Assembly: GCA_041398965.1 (NCBI GenBank)
Contig: JAWKTT010000021.1
Span: 1-64,000, forward strand
Direction: 5' to 3'
Source of the DNA: JAWKTT01 sp041398965
Lineage (GTDB): Bacteria > Planctomycetota > Planctomycetia > Planctomycetales > Planctomycetaceae
Length of the DNA: 64,000 nucleotides
Each line of letters starts with the position of its first letter. Position 1 is the first letter of the stretch. The notes under the pieces were generated by a model. It worked only from the letters and a program-made list of their open reading frames with translations, was not told the origin of the DNA and ran no database searches. Below, one piece after another: positions 10,057-19,900 of this stretch. The position numbers and the translations under genes are program-made.

Positions 10057-10073
10057 ACGATGTGGCCCATCGT
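10057..10073. terminator. Weak hairpin between convergent genes
   Basis: A six-base stem, ACGATG/CATCGT with a five-base loop, lies between the convergent esterase and MFS genes. There is no clear T-run, so terminator function is only suggested by its place. Confidence 0.3.
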
Positions 10074-10111
10074 GTTGACGGGACGTCAGACTGATTCCAT
10101 GTCGCTCTGTA

Positions 10112-11425
10112 TCACCCCGACTCCCCTTCGGAGGGCTCTGTGGCGACTCGGGGGTGCAGATCAGTGTCTGTCTGGCCCAGGGTGCCCAAGGCATAAGTGA
10201 TGGCGACTCCGCACATGAGGCTGGCGGAGGTGAGCATCATGGTGACGAAGCCGAAGCGATCGATGATCCAACCTAATGGCTGCGACAGGAGAGCCATGCC
10301 GACGTCGATGAAGCCGAGAATCATCGTCGTGCCGGTCCCGCGAAGTTCGGGGGGGAAGACTTCGGATCCTAACGACACGACGCACGGAAACAGTAACGCA
10401 TGGCCGAATCCGCAGAGGAGTCCCGAGGGGACGAATCCCCATTCCACCGAGAGCGAAAGCTGTTGCATCCACTCGCGGTAGCCGGTGTCCGAGAGGGGGA
10501 GTAACAACAGATGCCCCAGCACATGTCCCATCAGACCGATGAGAATCATCCGACGTCGACCGATCTGCTGACTCCATCGCCGCGAGACAACTCGGAAGCC
10601 GAAGGCCGAAACCGCGTATGCCGTGAAGAACGGTCGCACTCCGCCAAGATTGAGCGACGTCGCATACCGTGTGAGGAAGACCGTTGTCACCACGAAGCCG
10701 ATCCCCATCGCCATCGCGACCAGGACAATGACCCCGGGCCAATGTTTGCGAAGCAGGTGCATGGTCCGCAGCGAGTGTTCGTGAGGCTGCGGGGGACGGT
10801 CGCCACGTGTGATGAACCAAACCATCACCAGATACAACATCCCCAATACTCCGGCCGTTCCAAACAACGCTTGAAACAACAGTTCCCCGCGAGGCAGAAG
10901 TTCAAAGTAGACGTCACCCAGTTGGGCCCCGACGATCATGCCAAGAAAACCACTCGAACCAAGACTCCCAATGATTTCGGTTCTTCGATGATGTGGGACG
11001 TTGGTCTGAACATGCACGTTCGAGCAGGCGAACATCGAAGCCAAACCGATTGTAAAGGCCATACGGGCGACGTACAGGTTCCACCCGGCTGACTTCGACA
11101 TCACCAGGAGCGAACAGCCCGCGATGAACAGGAGAGAACTCCCCTTCCACAGCCGAGCGGCTCCGAGACGGTCAAGGTCTCGGGAGAGAGAGAACCGAAT
11201 CAGGATCGACCCGATGACCCCTAACTGGACGATGCGTCCCGTCGTTTCTTCTGATTCGCCGAGGAAGTTGACGAACTCCGCGAAGCGGAAGGTCAGGACG
11301 TTGGCGGCAACCAACAGCAGATTGGCAGCAAAGGCAATCCAAAATCTTGGACCGTAAATCGAGTCACCGGACGATGGCGGAGAGAAGGATGCCGGTGATT
11401 CAGACCTCCTGTCGTTCATCGTCAA
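10112..11425 (-). CDS. MFS transporter
   Basis: A 437-residue major facilitator superfamily permease with about twelve hydrophobic segments, starting with a polar N-terminus of about 27 residues. The segments SGFLGMIVGAQLGDVYF and the second-half start HWPGVIVLVAMAMGIGFV fit a 6+6 arrangement with a central cytoplasmic loop (GDRPPQPHEHS). The substrate is not predictable: there is no drug/H+ antiporter signature that I can recognise. The gene follows the terminator at 11533-11564 and is therefore probably transcribed on its own. Confidence 0.85.
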   Translation of the reverse strand: MTMNDRRSESPASFSPPSSGDSIYGPRFWIAFAANLLLVAANVLTFRFAEFVNFLGESEETTGRIVQLGVIGSILIRFSLSRDLDRLGAARLWKGSSLLFIAGCSLLVMSKSAGWNLYVARMAFTIGLASMFACSNVHVQTNVPHHRRTEIIGSLGSSGFLGMIVGAQLGDVYFELLPRGELLFQALFGTAGVLGMLYLVMVWFITRGDRPPQPHEHSLRTMHLLRKHWPGVIVLVAMAMGIGFVVTTVFLTRYATSLNLGGVRPFFTAYAVSAFGFRVVSRRWSQQIGRRRMILIGLMGHVLGHLLLLPLSDTGYREWMQQLSLSVEWGFVPSGLLCGFGHALLFPCVVSLGSEVFPPELRGTGTTMILGFIDVGMALLSQPLGWIIDRFGFVTMMLTSASLMCGVAITYALGTLGQTDTDLHPRVATEPSEGESG

Positions 11426-11532
11426 AGTGTCGATTGGCTGAGTTGTTGGGACGACTCAAACGGACGGCCCAATATGGCTTGAACGTTGTGAGGTCACCCG
11501 GAATTCATCAAGGTGACCATGTGAGAACAAGG

Positions 11533-11564
11533 AGACGCCAGCCGATGTTGATCGGCTGGCGTCT
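11533..11564 (-). terminator. Strong hairpin, 14-bp perfect stem
   Basis: AGACGCCAGCCGAT and its exact complement ATCGGCTGGCGTCT flank a GTTG loop. It lies 50 bases past the stop of the Cys-rich secreted protein gene on the minus strand and is followed in that direction by CCTTGTTCT, which fits an intrinsic terminator with a short U-tract. Confidence 0.75.
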
Positions 11565-11613
11565 GCCAGAGATTCGCTGTCAAGTTGTGTCGCGACGGCT
11601 TGAGTTCCGTCGA

Positions 11614-12138
11614 CTACAGGAGTCGGCCATCGTAGTCGATAATCACTTCGCCGTTCCGTCGGGTGATGATGTCGACGGCATAGCGACCGTAATCATAACG
11701 GACATGCTGTCCATCGCGACGCACACGGACCCGCTCACAGGCACAGGGTGGAGCACAGATTTCCACGAAGACACAGCAACCAGGATGGCAGGGGTCTTTG
11801 ATGGAAACAATCTTCGAGACAGCTTGGGGATGAGCCCGGCGTGGTTGACGAACGGTGACATCGGGATACAGGCAAATCCCCAGTTCCGGGGACGGAGCGA
11901 GTGGTCCTTCATAGAAGCCAGCGTGAATCGGCTCGCCGGTCGAATAGACGGTCGGCGGCAATACCTCGTATTCCGGCAACGCCGCCGGAGTGGGAAGTGG
12001 GGGAACTTCACGCTGCGGAAGGGCTGGAACAGGCTGGTACGCCAACTCGGGAACGGCCCCAGGAGCATAGAAAGGCTCCGCAGCCGCAGCAACGCCGACG
12101 GTTAAAGCCGCCAAGGCCAAAGTGATAAGAATTCGCAT
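11614..12138 (-). CDS. Small secreted Cys-rich protein
   Basis: A 174-residue secreted protein with a clear signal peptide (residues 1-20, ending GVAAAAEP) and a Pro-rich segment (about 20-70). A cysteine cluster DPCHPGCC..CAPPCAC near residues 114-134 could bind metal or form disulfides. A beta-strand-rich tail ends the protein. This kind of small secreted Cys-rich protein is frequent in Planctomycetes and has no known function. GAGGAG sits five bases upstream of the ATG. A strong terminator follows the gene. Confidence 0.75.
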   Translation of the reverse strand: MRILITLALAALTVGVAAAAEPFYAPGAVPELAYQPVPALPQREVPPLPTPAALPEYEVLPPTVYSTGEPIHAGFYEGPLAPSPELGICLYPDVTVRQPRRAHPQAVSKIVSIKDPCHPGCCVFVEICAPPCACERVRVRRDGQHVRYDYGRYAVDIITRRNGEVIIDYDGRLL

Positions 12139-12181
12139 GATACTCCTCGTTCGGCAATTGAACGTGGTGGGGGGAATGGGT

Positions 12182-12210
12182 TATTGCGGCGATTTGAGTA
12201 CTCCGCAATA
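12182..12210. terminator. Small hairpin after fabD
   Basis: TATTGCGG and CCGCAATA form a perfect eight-base stem with a 13-base loop, about 170 bases past the fabD stop. No T-run follows; it could be part of a terminator or of the leader of the secreted protein gene. Confidence 0.3.
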
Positions 12211-12380
12211 GGAGTTTACGCCGAGGCCACGGGAATCGCCAGTACTTTCTCCAAATTCTCAAAGAAAATCGGGGGATCAAGTCACTTCGCCGATGGCGTC
12301 GAGATAGCAACACCAATTCGCTGCAGTTCCATCTCAGTCGCCACCCGACTATCTGTCAAACTGCCGCCCCTCCATGGGGA

Positions 12381-13289
12381 TCAGTTGCCGTTGACGGTCG
12401 TGCATGGAGTCTTGCGGCTGATGCGTTTCATCAGTCCGGTCAAGACCTTGCCGGGGCCGATCTCGTAGAACTCGTCGATCCCCGCGTCCAACATGGCACG
12501 GATCGAATCCTCCCAACGGACCGGGCTGATGACTTGCCGGACGAGAAGCTGCTTCAGTTCGTCCGGACTTGTGTGCGACTTCGCGTCGACGTTCGAGATG
12601 ACTGGAATTCTTGGTGACTGCATCGCAACGGGGGTCAGTGCCTCGGCCAGACGCTGATCCGCAGGCTGCATAATCGACGTATGAAATGCCCCGGCGACTG
12701 CCAGTGGGATCGCCCGCCCCCCCGTCGCTTCGGTCAGTTCCACCGCCTTTTCGCAAGCGGCGACTGTCCCCGAGACAACGATATTCCCCGGGCAGAGATA
12801 GTTCGCGAGTTGCAATGTCCCGACGGCACTCGCTTCATCGCGAATCTTCTCGACCTGCGGAACCTCCAGCAACAGCACGCTGACCATGCCAGATGGGGTC
12901 GCATCGGCGGCATCCTGCATCGCTTGTCCCCGTTGCTGGACCACTCGCAGACCCTCTTCAAACGTCATCGCCCCGGCGAAAACGAGTGAGGTATATTCCC
13001 CTAAGCTCAGCCCCGCAGTCATCTCGCAGGCGTCAACCACGGCGGGGTTCTCAGCTCGCAGCAACTCGAGTGCGGCAAGGCTGGTGACAAAGATGGCCGG
13101 CTGGCTGATGACCGTTGAATCCAGTTCTTCGGCCGGTCCGTTGAAGCACAAGTCCTTCAGGTTGTAGCCTAATATTTCATTCGCCTGATCGAACAACCGC
13201 TCGGTCTGAGGCGACTTCTCGACAATTGCCTTCCCCATACCGACATGCTGTGCCCCTTGTCCGGGGAAGAGAAAACCGATCCTGCTCAT
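12381..13289 (-). CDS. fabD: Malonyl-CoA:ACP transacylase FabD
   Basis: Transfers malonyl groups from CoA to acyl carrier protein at the start of fatty acid synthesis. The 302-residue length is typical. FPGQGAQ (8-14) forms the oxyanion region, Ser95 in GLSLGEY is the nucleophile, and His201 in AFHTS is the catalytic base. A TTG at 13301 gives a slightly longer form that would overlap the stop of a possible small upstream frame (13298-13447), but the ATG at 13289 gives the usual FabD N-terminus. The gene follows the ExbD-like genes in the same direction, 148 bases after the second one. The enzyme should partner with FabI elsewhere in the window (60996). Confidence 0.95.
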   Translation of the reverse strand: MSRIGFLFPGQGAQHVGMGKAIVEKSPQTERLFDQANEILGYNLKDLCFNGPAEELDSTVISQPAIFVTSLAALELLRAENPAVVDACEMTAGLSLGEYTSLVFAGAMTFEEGLRVVQQRGQAMQDAADATPSGMVSVLLLEVPQVEKIRDEASAVGTLQLANYLCPGNIVVSGTVAACEKAVELTEATGGRAIPLAVAGAFHTSIMQPADQRLAEALTPVAMQSPRIPVISNVDAKSHTSPDELKQLLVRQVISPVRWEDSIRAMLDAGIDEFYEIGPGKVLTGLMKRISRKTPCTTVNGN

Positions 13290-13297
13290 GGGAGATT

Positions 13298-13447
13298 TCA
13301 AACCTTGTGTGTGTCTATCGATGACTCGCGAGGACTTCCCTCACGCTCCGCGTCATCGTACTCAACTCCCCTCCAGTCGGACAGGTGCAGAGAGAGAAAA
13401 ACCATGACTTCCCGCACGGTCTGAAAATTGTGAATCTCAATCGACAT
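13298..13447 (-). CDS. Possible 49-residue small protein
   Basis: An ATG at 13447 overlaps the end of the ExbD-like gene by 11 bases and opens a 49-codon frame whose TGA overlaps the TTG at 13301 of fabD. The overlaps at both ends fit translational coupling. The composition is mixed, with an aromatic/aliphatic stretch (REVMVFLSLHLSDW) and a charged C-terminus. No family is recognised, and the frame could be chance. Confidence 0.3.
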   Translation of the reverse strand: MSIEIHNFQTVREVMVFLSLHLSDWRGVEYDDAEREGSPRESSIDTHKV

Positions 13448-14528
13448 TGTCTGGGGGGGGCGGTGGTTGGTTGGGGTCGGGTGGGGGGCCGGCCGCGGCG
13501 GGCGTGCGACCAAAACAGGTTGTCTTCAGGTCAGAACCGAAGCTGATCCAATACTCCTGACCCACCGCATACGGAATCCATCCCGCTGTAAATCCGTTGC
13601 GGGCCGCCTCATTTCGGGCCACAAGATAGGTATCAAAACTGTCACTCCAGACACGAAACTCAATGTAGTGCTGTTGTGGGTTCAACTGGCTCAGCCACTT
13701 GTTGAACTGCGACGTTCGCCGGGTAATACGGTCGGTTGACTCCCCTTCGTCCTCGCGTCGATTGATGAGCAGATAAGGCTTGGCGTCCCCGCCGATGCGA
13801 ATCCCCAGTCGGACATACTTGTCTCCGACAGTCTTCTTCTCGAAAAGTTCGGTCAACTTCTCGCAGTCGATCAAACCTTCCTTGTTCAAGCTTCGCATTC
13901 CGGCGTTCACAATGTCGCGGGCCTCGTTTTGCAGCGTCGTTGAGTCGATTGGAAAGACCACTCCATCACGACAGACAAACACGACCGGTTTTGCCCCCTT
14001 GGGAGCCTCGCGAGGATCGGGCAAGTTGACGACCTTGGCATCGAGAGCCGGTCCCGCTGCCGGTGTGTCGGCCAATCGTGCTTTGAGCGTCGCGATCATC
14101 TTTTGCTGACTGGCCAACTGCTCTTCAATCTTGGCCGTCTTCTGGCGACGGTCCTCTAGTTCTTTGCGAAGCGTGGCCTCGTCGACCGTTTTACTCGTCA
14201 ACTGCGTCATCCGATCCTTCAACTCAGCCGCCAGTTTTTGCTGCTCTTCAATCGACAGTTGTTTCTGCGGCGTGATTGCAGCAAGTTCCAGCTCTTTGAG
14301 CTTTTGTTCATCGAGAAGTTGCCGAAGTTGTTCGGCTTCGGCCAGTTTCTGACTGTACTGCTCTTCCGAGATTTCTTCGACGAACCCCTTGATTCGCTCG
14401 ACCGCTTGTGAGGCGGAGAGCTGCGTGACAATGAGAATAATGATCAGAATTCCGACGACATTTGTGAGTGTGTCGAGCAGAGAGTCAAGACTGGCTCCGG
14501 CAGAGCCAGATGATTGACGACGAGCCAT
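13437..14528 (-). CDS. ExbD/TolR-like protein with coiled coil, copy 2
   Basis: A 363-residue inner-membrane protein with one N-terminal transmembrane helix (about 14-36) carrying acidic residues D15 and D19, in the place where ExbD/MotB keep their proton-binding Asp, followed by a long Lys/Glu/Gln-rich coiled coil (about 45-150) and a C-terminal globular domain. A Pro-rich tail ends it. The helix motif SLDSLLDTLTNVVG suggests a proton-coupled partner for the TolQ-like protein upstream. The start is the ATG at 14528, three bases past the stop of the preceding ExbD-like gene, with GAGG at seven bases. It probably acts in a periplasmic force-transmitting complex. Confidence 0.75.
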   Translation of the reverse strand: MARRQSSGSAGASLDSLLDTLTNVVGILIIILIVTQLSASQAVERIKGFVEEISEEQYSQKLAEAEQLRQLLDEQKLKELELAAITPQKQLSIEEQQKLAAELKDRMTQLTSKTVDEATLRKELEDRRQKTAKIEEQLASQQKMIATLKARLADTPAAGPALDAKVVNLPDPREAPKGAKPVVFVCRDGVVFPIDSTTLQNEARDIVNAGMRSLNKEGLIDCEKLTELFEKKTVGDKYVRLGIRIGGDAKPYLLINRREDEGESTDRITRRTSQFNKWLSQLNPQQHYIEFRVWSDSFDTYLVARNEAARNGFTAGWIPYAVGQEYWISFGSDLKTTCFGRTPAAAGPPPDPNQPPPPPDNVD

Positions 14529-14531
14529 CAC

Positions 14532-15341
14532 TTACCTCAGGAAAACACTCAGGTCGATCTGACCTTGTGAAGGGACGGGGAGTTTGCCGTTCTTACAGTA
14601 TCCGTTCGGGCCAATGTGCGATCTCGCGACTCCTCTCGCCCGGTTATAAACACCGACGGCGTCGGGGCGAATCAGAAAGATGATCTGTCCCTTGGGCTTC
14701 GCCGAAACGGTGTCGAGGAGTTGCACGAACTCCTTCTCCGGTTTGTCGAGATCGCTGGTGACAATTCGCAGGTTCTTCGTTTTGTCGCGATGCAAAATCA
14801 TGACGCCGGTCGCGGTGACCTCGACAAACGTCGGATCAATGTCGACCCCACTCCCTCCGGGCCGCACTTGCACAATCGCCTCTTCCGGGCCCTTTTTCTT
14901 GGCCTCAATCTCCTTCTCAAGCTCGGCAATCTGTTTGGCAAAGTCAGCCGGGAGTTTCTCGATCTCCACGAGACGAGTCTTCAAACGGTTTGATTCGGAG
15001 AGGAGTTTGACGAGTTCACTGTTGACGTTGGTCATCTGAGACTCCTCGCTTTGGAGTCGTTTCGCCTCTTCTTCCGCCCGCTTCAACTCGATGTCCAGTT
15101 TCTCGGCGGCAGCGATCAACTGTTTGATCTCTTCAATCTTAGACTCTGTCGACGCGATCTGCGCGTTGGCTTCCTGGTACGCATGAAACCGCTCGACCGA
15201 TTCTTTCGACTGCGTTCGCCCCATCTGGCTGAGGGTGACCCCGACGATGAGCAACGTCAATACGCCGATCAGGCAGCACAGAATGCTGAGAAAGGGAAAG
15301 AGCGAGATTGTCTCGCCATTATCGCCTCGCTTCCGAGCCAT
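14532..15341 (-). CDS. ExbD/TolR-like protein with coiled coil, copy 1
   Basis: A 269-residue single-pass membrane protein. A transmembrane helix (about residues 13-37) is followed by a coiled coil (about 50-140) and a C-terminal domain with an ExbD-like pattern (VTATGVMILHRDKTKN ... KGQIIFLIRPDAVGVYN). Unlike copy 2, the helix has no Asp: its polar residue is a Glu just before the segment. The ATG at 15341 overlaps the TolQ-like stop as TAATG, which indicates translational coupling. The upstream in-frame methionine at 15377 lies inside the TolQ gene and would add an unlikely leader. It is probably a second, non-protonated subunit of the motor. Confidence 0.75.
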   Translation of the reverse strand: MARKRGDNGETISLFPFLSILCCLIGVLTLLIVGVTLSQMGRTQSKESVERFHAYQEANAQIASTESKIEEIKQLIAAAEKLDIELKRAEEEAKRLQSEESQMTNVNSELVKLLSESNRLKTRLVEIEKLPADFAKQIAELEKEIEAKKKGPEEAIVQVRPGGSGVDIDPTFVEVTATGVMILHRDKTKNLRIVTSDLDKPEKEFVQLLDTVSAKPKGQIIFLIRPDAVGVYNRARGVARSHIGPNGYCKNGKLPVPSQGQIDLSVFLR

Positions 15342-16918
15342 TACCGTGCTCCATTCTTTCGGCCGAACAGGCTCCATCCGCTCTTCACCGGTGGCTGGGC
15401 CTCGATCACGATCTGCTTTCCTCCCAGCGAACCGAGGACGTTGTTGAGTTCCGTCAGACCCTGTTCGAGTCCGGAGAAATACTGCTTCAACGAGTTCGCC
15501 GCGTCGCTCATCGATGCGGAGACATCGGTCTGCGTCTCCGCCGTTCGTTCAGCGAGAGCCGTCATCGTCTGCACCTGAATCTCGGCCATCTTGTGCAACT
15601 GGGTCGAGAGTTCCGCAATCGAGGCGACCGATTTGCCGAGTTCGCCCACCGTCTGCTGATGCCGCGATTGCATTTCGCCATCGGCCCGCGACCATCCCTC
15701 GGCCACCTTGGACGACAACTTGTCACCAATGGCGTCGAGTTTGGTGATCCAGGCCTTCAACTCGGCATGATGAGGTGTCAGTGCGGCATCAATGGCCTCG
15801 CGAAGGGCCTTGGGGTCGATACCGCTGGGGGTGACGGCCTCTTGCCTTGTGGCATCCTTGAGACGCTTGAGAAAGTTCTCGTTGGTGTACTCGTCAACCC
15901 GATTCACGAGGTCCTCTTCGGCCTTCATCATCGAAGTCATCGGGAACATGACAAACATGCTGAAGACCAGCGACACGAGCGTTGTGTCAAAGGCGGTCGA
16001 GAGGCCGCTCGTCACTTTCCCGAGCGAGGCCTTCATCGCATCGACGTCGGCCGCACCCTGCATCCCTGCCGAGAAGCCCCCGACCGCATCACTGATCCCG
16101 ATCACCGTCCCGATGAATCCGAAGATCGGAATCGCCCAGATAAAGACCTTGAGCAACGAGTAGCTCGACGAAATCGAGTTGGCATCAATCTCCGACTGCA
16201 CCGCCAATCGGTCGGCTACTTCGCTCGGATTCTTCAGGATGCGATAGTGTTCCAACCCCCGCTGGACACGACTGAGCAACATGCTCGAACCGTGCCGGAC
16301 GGGCAATTCCTGGATATGCTTCTGAAAGCGATCGACCGACTTGATGGTGATGTCTCGCGAGATTTCTTCGGGCAGCAAGTCGAACAGCATCGAGTCCTTC
16401 TGCACCACCACCTTTTGTGATTTCATGTAGAGAATCGCCAACGACCACATGGTGAAGAAGGTCGTCGCATAAGTGACCCAGCCCCGGTCGCAAAACAATT
16501 TTCCAAGGTAGTACCCGCGAAGAAAGAGTGGGAACATGATCGCGTAGAAGCCGACCGTCAACCCGATGCCGATGACCAGCGTTGTCCAGGGACTGACCTG
16601 TGTAGGATCCACAAACTCTTCGTTGCTGGCTCCCCTCCCCTTTGGTCGTCTGGGTGTCGCAGATGACACCGAAGGTGCTGAAGCTGTTGACGTACTCGCA
16701 CCCCCTCGACCGACAGCCCCGCCGCCAAATGGCCCCGGCGGAGTGGTCTCGCTGGGCCCGCCCCCGACGTTGATGCTGAAGGTCTCCTCAACGGCCGGGG
16801 GAGGGGCCGCAATCGTTTGCGTGGTATGACAGTACGGACACCGCACCTTCGACCCCACATTCTCCTCCCGCACCTTCAACTTCTTGCTGCACTGCGAACA
16901 TTGAAACTCAAAATACAT
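15341..16918 (-). CDS. Zinc-ribbon TolQ/MotA-type proton channel subunit
   Basis: A 525-residue inner-membrane protein. A CxxC..CxxC zinc ribbon (C7, C10, C27, C30) is followed by a Pro/Ser/Gly-rich linker and about four membrane segments (112-134, 148-166, 256-278 and 308-332). The segment AIPIFGFIGTVIGI...FDTTLVSLVFSM fits the MotA/TolQ/ExbB proton channel domain, and a long helical tail (350-525) may be a cytoplasmic coiled coil. The start at 16918 follows GGGAG and begins at the zinc ribbon; the TTG at 16978 is less likely. The stop overlaps the next gene (TAATG), so it is translationally coupled to the ExbD-like pair. Zorya's ZorA shares a long tail but would need ZorC/D, which are absent here. 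Confidence 0.8.
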   Translation of the reverse strand: MYFEFQCSQCSKKLKVREENVGSKVRCPYCHTTQTIAAPPPAVEETFSINVGGGPSETTPPGPFGGGAVGRGGASTSTASAPSVSSATPRRPKGRGASNEEFVDPTQVSPWTTLVIGIGLTVGFYAIMFPLFLRGYYLGKLFCDRGWVTYATTFFTMWSLAILYMKSQKVVVQKDSMLFDLLPEEISRDITIKSVDRFQKHIQELPVRHGSSMLLSRVQRGLEHYRILKNPSEVADRLAVQSEIDANSISSSYSLLKVFIWAIPIFGFIGTVIGISDAVGGFSAGMQGAADVDAMKASLGKVTSGLSTAFDTTLVSLVFSMFVMFPMTSMMKAEEDLVNRVDEYTNENFLKRLKDATRQEAVTPSGIDPKALREAIDAALTPHHAELKAWITKLDAIGDKLSSKVAEGWSRADGEMQSRHQQTVGELGKSVASIAELSTQLHKMAEIQVQTMTALAERTAETQTDVSASMSDAANSLKQYFSGLEQGLTELNNVLGSLGGKQIVIEAQPPVKSGWSLFGRKNGAR

Positions 16919-16991
16919 CCCGTTCTCCCATATGAAACAATCCTCCCTGAGCGTAACTGCCAGAAGACCGGGAATCAAACCACTCTCGCCA

Positions 16992-19900
16992 TCACTCCCC
17001 CTCGACCGTGATGGCCATAACCACCGGGGCGGTGGCGTCGGGGCCTTTGATGAGGTGGAGGGTTTTGATTGGCTCGGTGGGGCGTTTCGGGGTGATGGTG
17101 AGGTAGCGGATTTGTTGGCCTCTTAGGGCGAATGCGAACTGGCTCTCCGGGACGTCGACACGACGGATGTAGTCGGCAAAGTGGACACCGTTCCTCAGTT
17201 CATGGTCTTCTTTGGTTCCGTCGGCATATTCCAAACGCACAATCAGGCTGACGCTCCCCTTCTCGCTGTAAGGGTGCCCCCAACCGCTGACGCCGCTAAG
17301 GAAGTGGACCGACTTCGCCGGAGCATTGACCGGAAGGCTCACCTCTTTGGGCATCTGTGGGGGGAACTTTCCATTAGGCCCGTACAGCAGGATGGCGTTC
17401 GGGACCGTGTCTACTTTCGGGTCGACGAGCAGGAACGGAACATCCTTGAATGTCTTCGGGTTCCAGTCGGGGAAGATGAGTTTCTCGGCGTCGTTCGTTT
17501 CGCTGACGAACATTGATTTCGTACTAATACTTGTCGCCACCTTTCGAATATCTAACGGCAAGTATTTCCCCTTGTGAGTCAGGAACTCTAAGAGGTGAAT
17601 AAACTCTGGCTTCGTGATGGTCTTCTCAAAGCCTTCCGGCATGACCGATTTCGTCGACGCGATAAACTGCTCGATATCTTGGCGTTGCAGAGAATGTTTC
17701 TTCGCTTCTGCATCGAGCAATTCGACCGAGGTACGAGTTTCGCTTGTCAGCATCCCGGTGAAGATACGCCCCTCGCTGGTGACGATGGTGTAGGCGCGGA
17801 AATTCCCTTCGACGCTACGACTGGGGTCGAGGATATGTACTAAGAGTTCAGCCTTCGGATGAACCGCCATGCCGGTGAGGTTGGGGCCGATGTTTTCCCC
17901 CATGTCGCCGTGACGATGGCACTTCGAGCAGTTTTTCTTGAAGACCTCACGGCCGAGGTCAATGTCCCCCTTTTCTTTGGTGATGGCAACGTACTCTTCG
18001 ACCACCTTCTGACGGTCGGGGTCCGGGAGTCCCCCTCCCATCGCGAGCAACTTTTTTGCTCGGTTGCGAATTGATTCGTTCGGATGATTCGAGAGGGCCA
18101 TTTTCTGGTCAAGCTTGAGATCGGCCAACTGCACGAGACCTTGATCGACCCCATCCAGAAGGACAACAGTCGTTTCTGGGCGCGACAACAGGAGCCGCAG
18201 TGCGGTCTCTTTGAGTGCGGGGGAGTAGTTGCCGATCCGATCAAGAAGTTCCGGGCCGACATTCTTTGCGGTACTTCCAGAGAGCGCTTCGAGGAGTCCT
18301 GCGGATAACTCGGGAGCGGCCTGCGGAGTGACATGATTCAACAATTGCGTCACGACAGCGTCGTCGCTGGGACGGAATCCAATCAACTGCGCCGCGGCCG
18401 AGAGTCGCTCGTTGAGTTTCGATTTGTCGTTGGCGATGGAACTCAACAGTGCGTCGACGATTGCTGTGGTGTGCTTCTGAAGTTCCTGGCTTCCCCACAC
18501 CGATGCCAGTTGAATGAGTTGCCCCTTCGCCCCGGCAGGGAGTTTCTCCAGGATGGCAATCAATCCCTTTTCCGATTCGGGAGTGAGGGCCACTTGATGC
18601 CCTTTTTGCCAACCATCGCTCAATCCTTCAAGGGTCGCGGTTGCAAAGAGGTTGCTTCCTTTGGACATCAGAGCGATGAGGCGGTTTGTCGTCTCGGCAT
18701 CTGGTTTGCCGCGTGCGATGTGTTCGGCCACGCGACGAACAACTTTCCACTCGGAGGATGTGTTCGACGTCGCCGGTCCACAAGGGGCATTATGAGCATG
18801 GACGATGGCATTCAGGAACGGCAGGGCATGTGACGCGGCGGCACTCGTCGCGGCATCGGAGAGCCAGCGGTCTCGCATGACGTTCATTTCATCCTGTACC
18901 AGTCCCCGGGCGAAGTGCCCGGCAGTCTCGGACTCCGGCATGTCGGCGAGTGAGAGAACCGCTGCGAGCCGGACTTGGGGATCGGCGTCGTACAGGAGGG
19001 AACTGTCGAGCAACAACTTCAGCCCGTCGTTGGTTCGCGGCAGGACGAGCGAGACGTTGCGTCGGACTCCGGCGGAAGGATGCGTCGCGGCAGAGGTGAC
19101 TGCGGCCCAGATGTTCGCGTGCTCGGGGCTGATGCCGCCGAGTTGGTGGAGTGTCCACAAAGCATGAATCGCGGGGGCGTTGAGGCCGACCGTGTCGATC
19201 GATTTGTCTTCGATGAGTGCGACCAATGGTGCGGCGACGTCGGCAAGCGAAGCCTGTTCGACAATCATCCGTTGAGCGTTGAGACGGACCAGCATCGTCG
19301 GGTTGGCGAGGTTTTGGATGTGCGTCGCGAGAGGTTGAGTTGCAACGTCAGTCGTGGTCCCGTCGACGCGGTCGATGGGCTTGGGAGAGAGTTGATTGTT
19401 GGAGTGCGTGATGCGGTAGATGCGGCCGTGTTTCTTGTCGCGGAGGTCGCTTTCATACGCGTTGCCCTTACCGTTCTGGAAGCCTTGAGGGGTTGGATTG
19501 TGTTGGATGATGTAGTTGTACCAGTCGAGCACCCAGACGTTTCCATCCGGTCCGACTTCGGCCATGATCGGGGCGGACCACTCGTCATCACTGGCGATGA
19601 GGTTGCAGGGGCTAGTGCTATGGAAGTCGGCTCCGTCCGGCTTCAAAACAAAGGTGCCGACAAGGTGACCGGTCGGTCCACAGACGAAAGCGGTCCGATT
19701 CCAATACTGCTGCGGATAGGTGCGAGCCGTGTAGAGTGCATGCCCTGCTCCGGCTGTGTAGCCACCAAACTGGTCAACTTGCCGCACCTTGTCGGTGATC
19801 GGTTTGAAGAGGTGCGTATCCGCAATCGTGCCGAGACCTTCCGCCCCCCAACCCCGGACCTTTTCGTAGTATCGATTCGGAATCGGCATGTAGACGCTGG

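Noticed and set aside
15308..16420. 370-codon frame antisense to the TolQ and ExbD-like genes
   Set aside because: His/Arg-rich shadow of real coding sequence, with no domain or start signal.
13437..16918. Zorya-type defence system
   Set aside because: The TolQ-like protein with a long tail resembles ZorA, but the partners lack an OmpA-like domain and no ZorC/ZorD/ZorE is adjacent.
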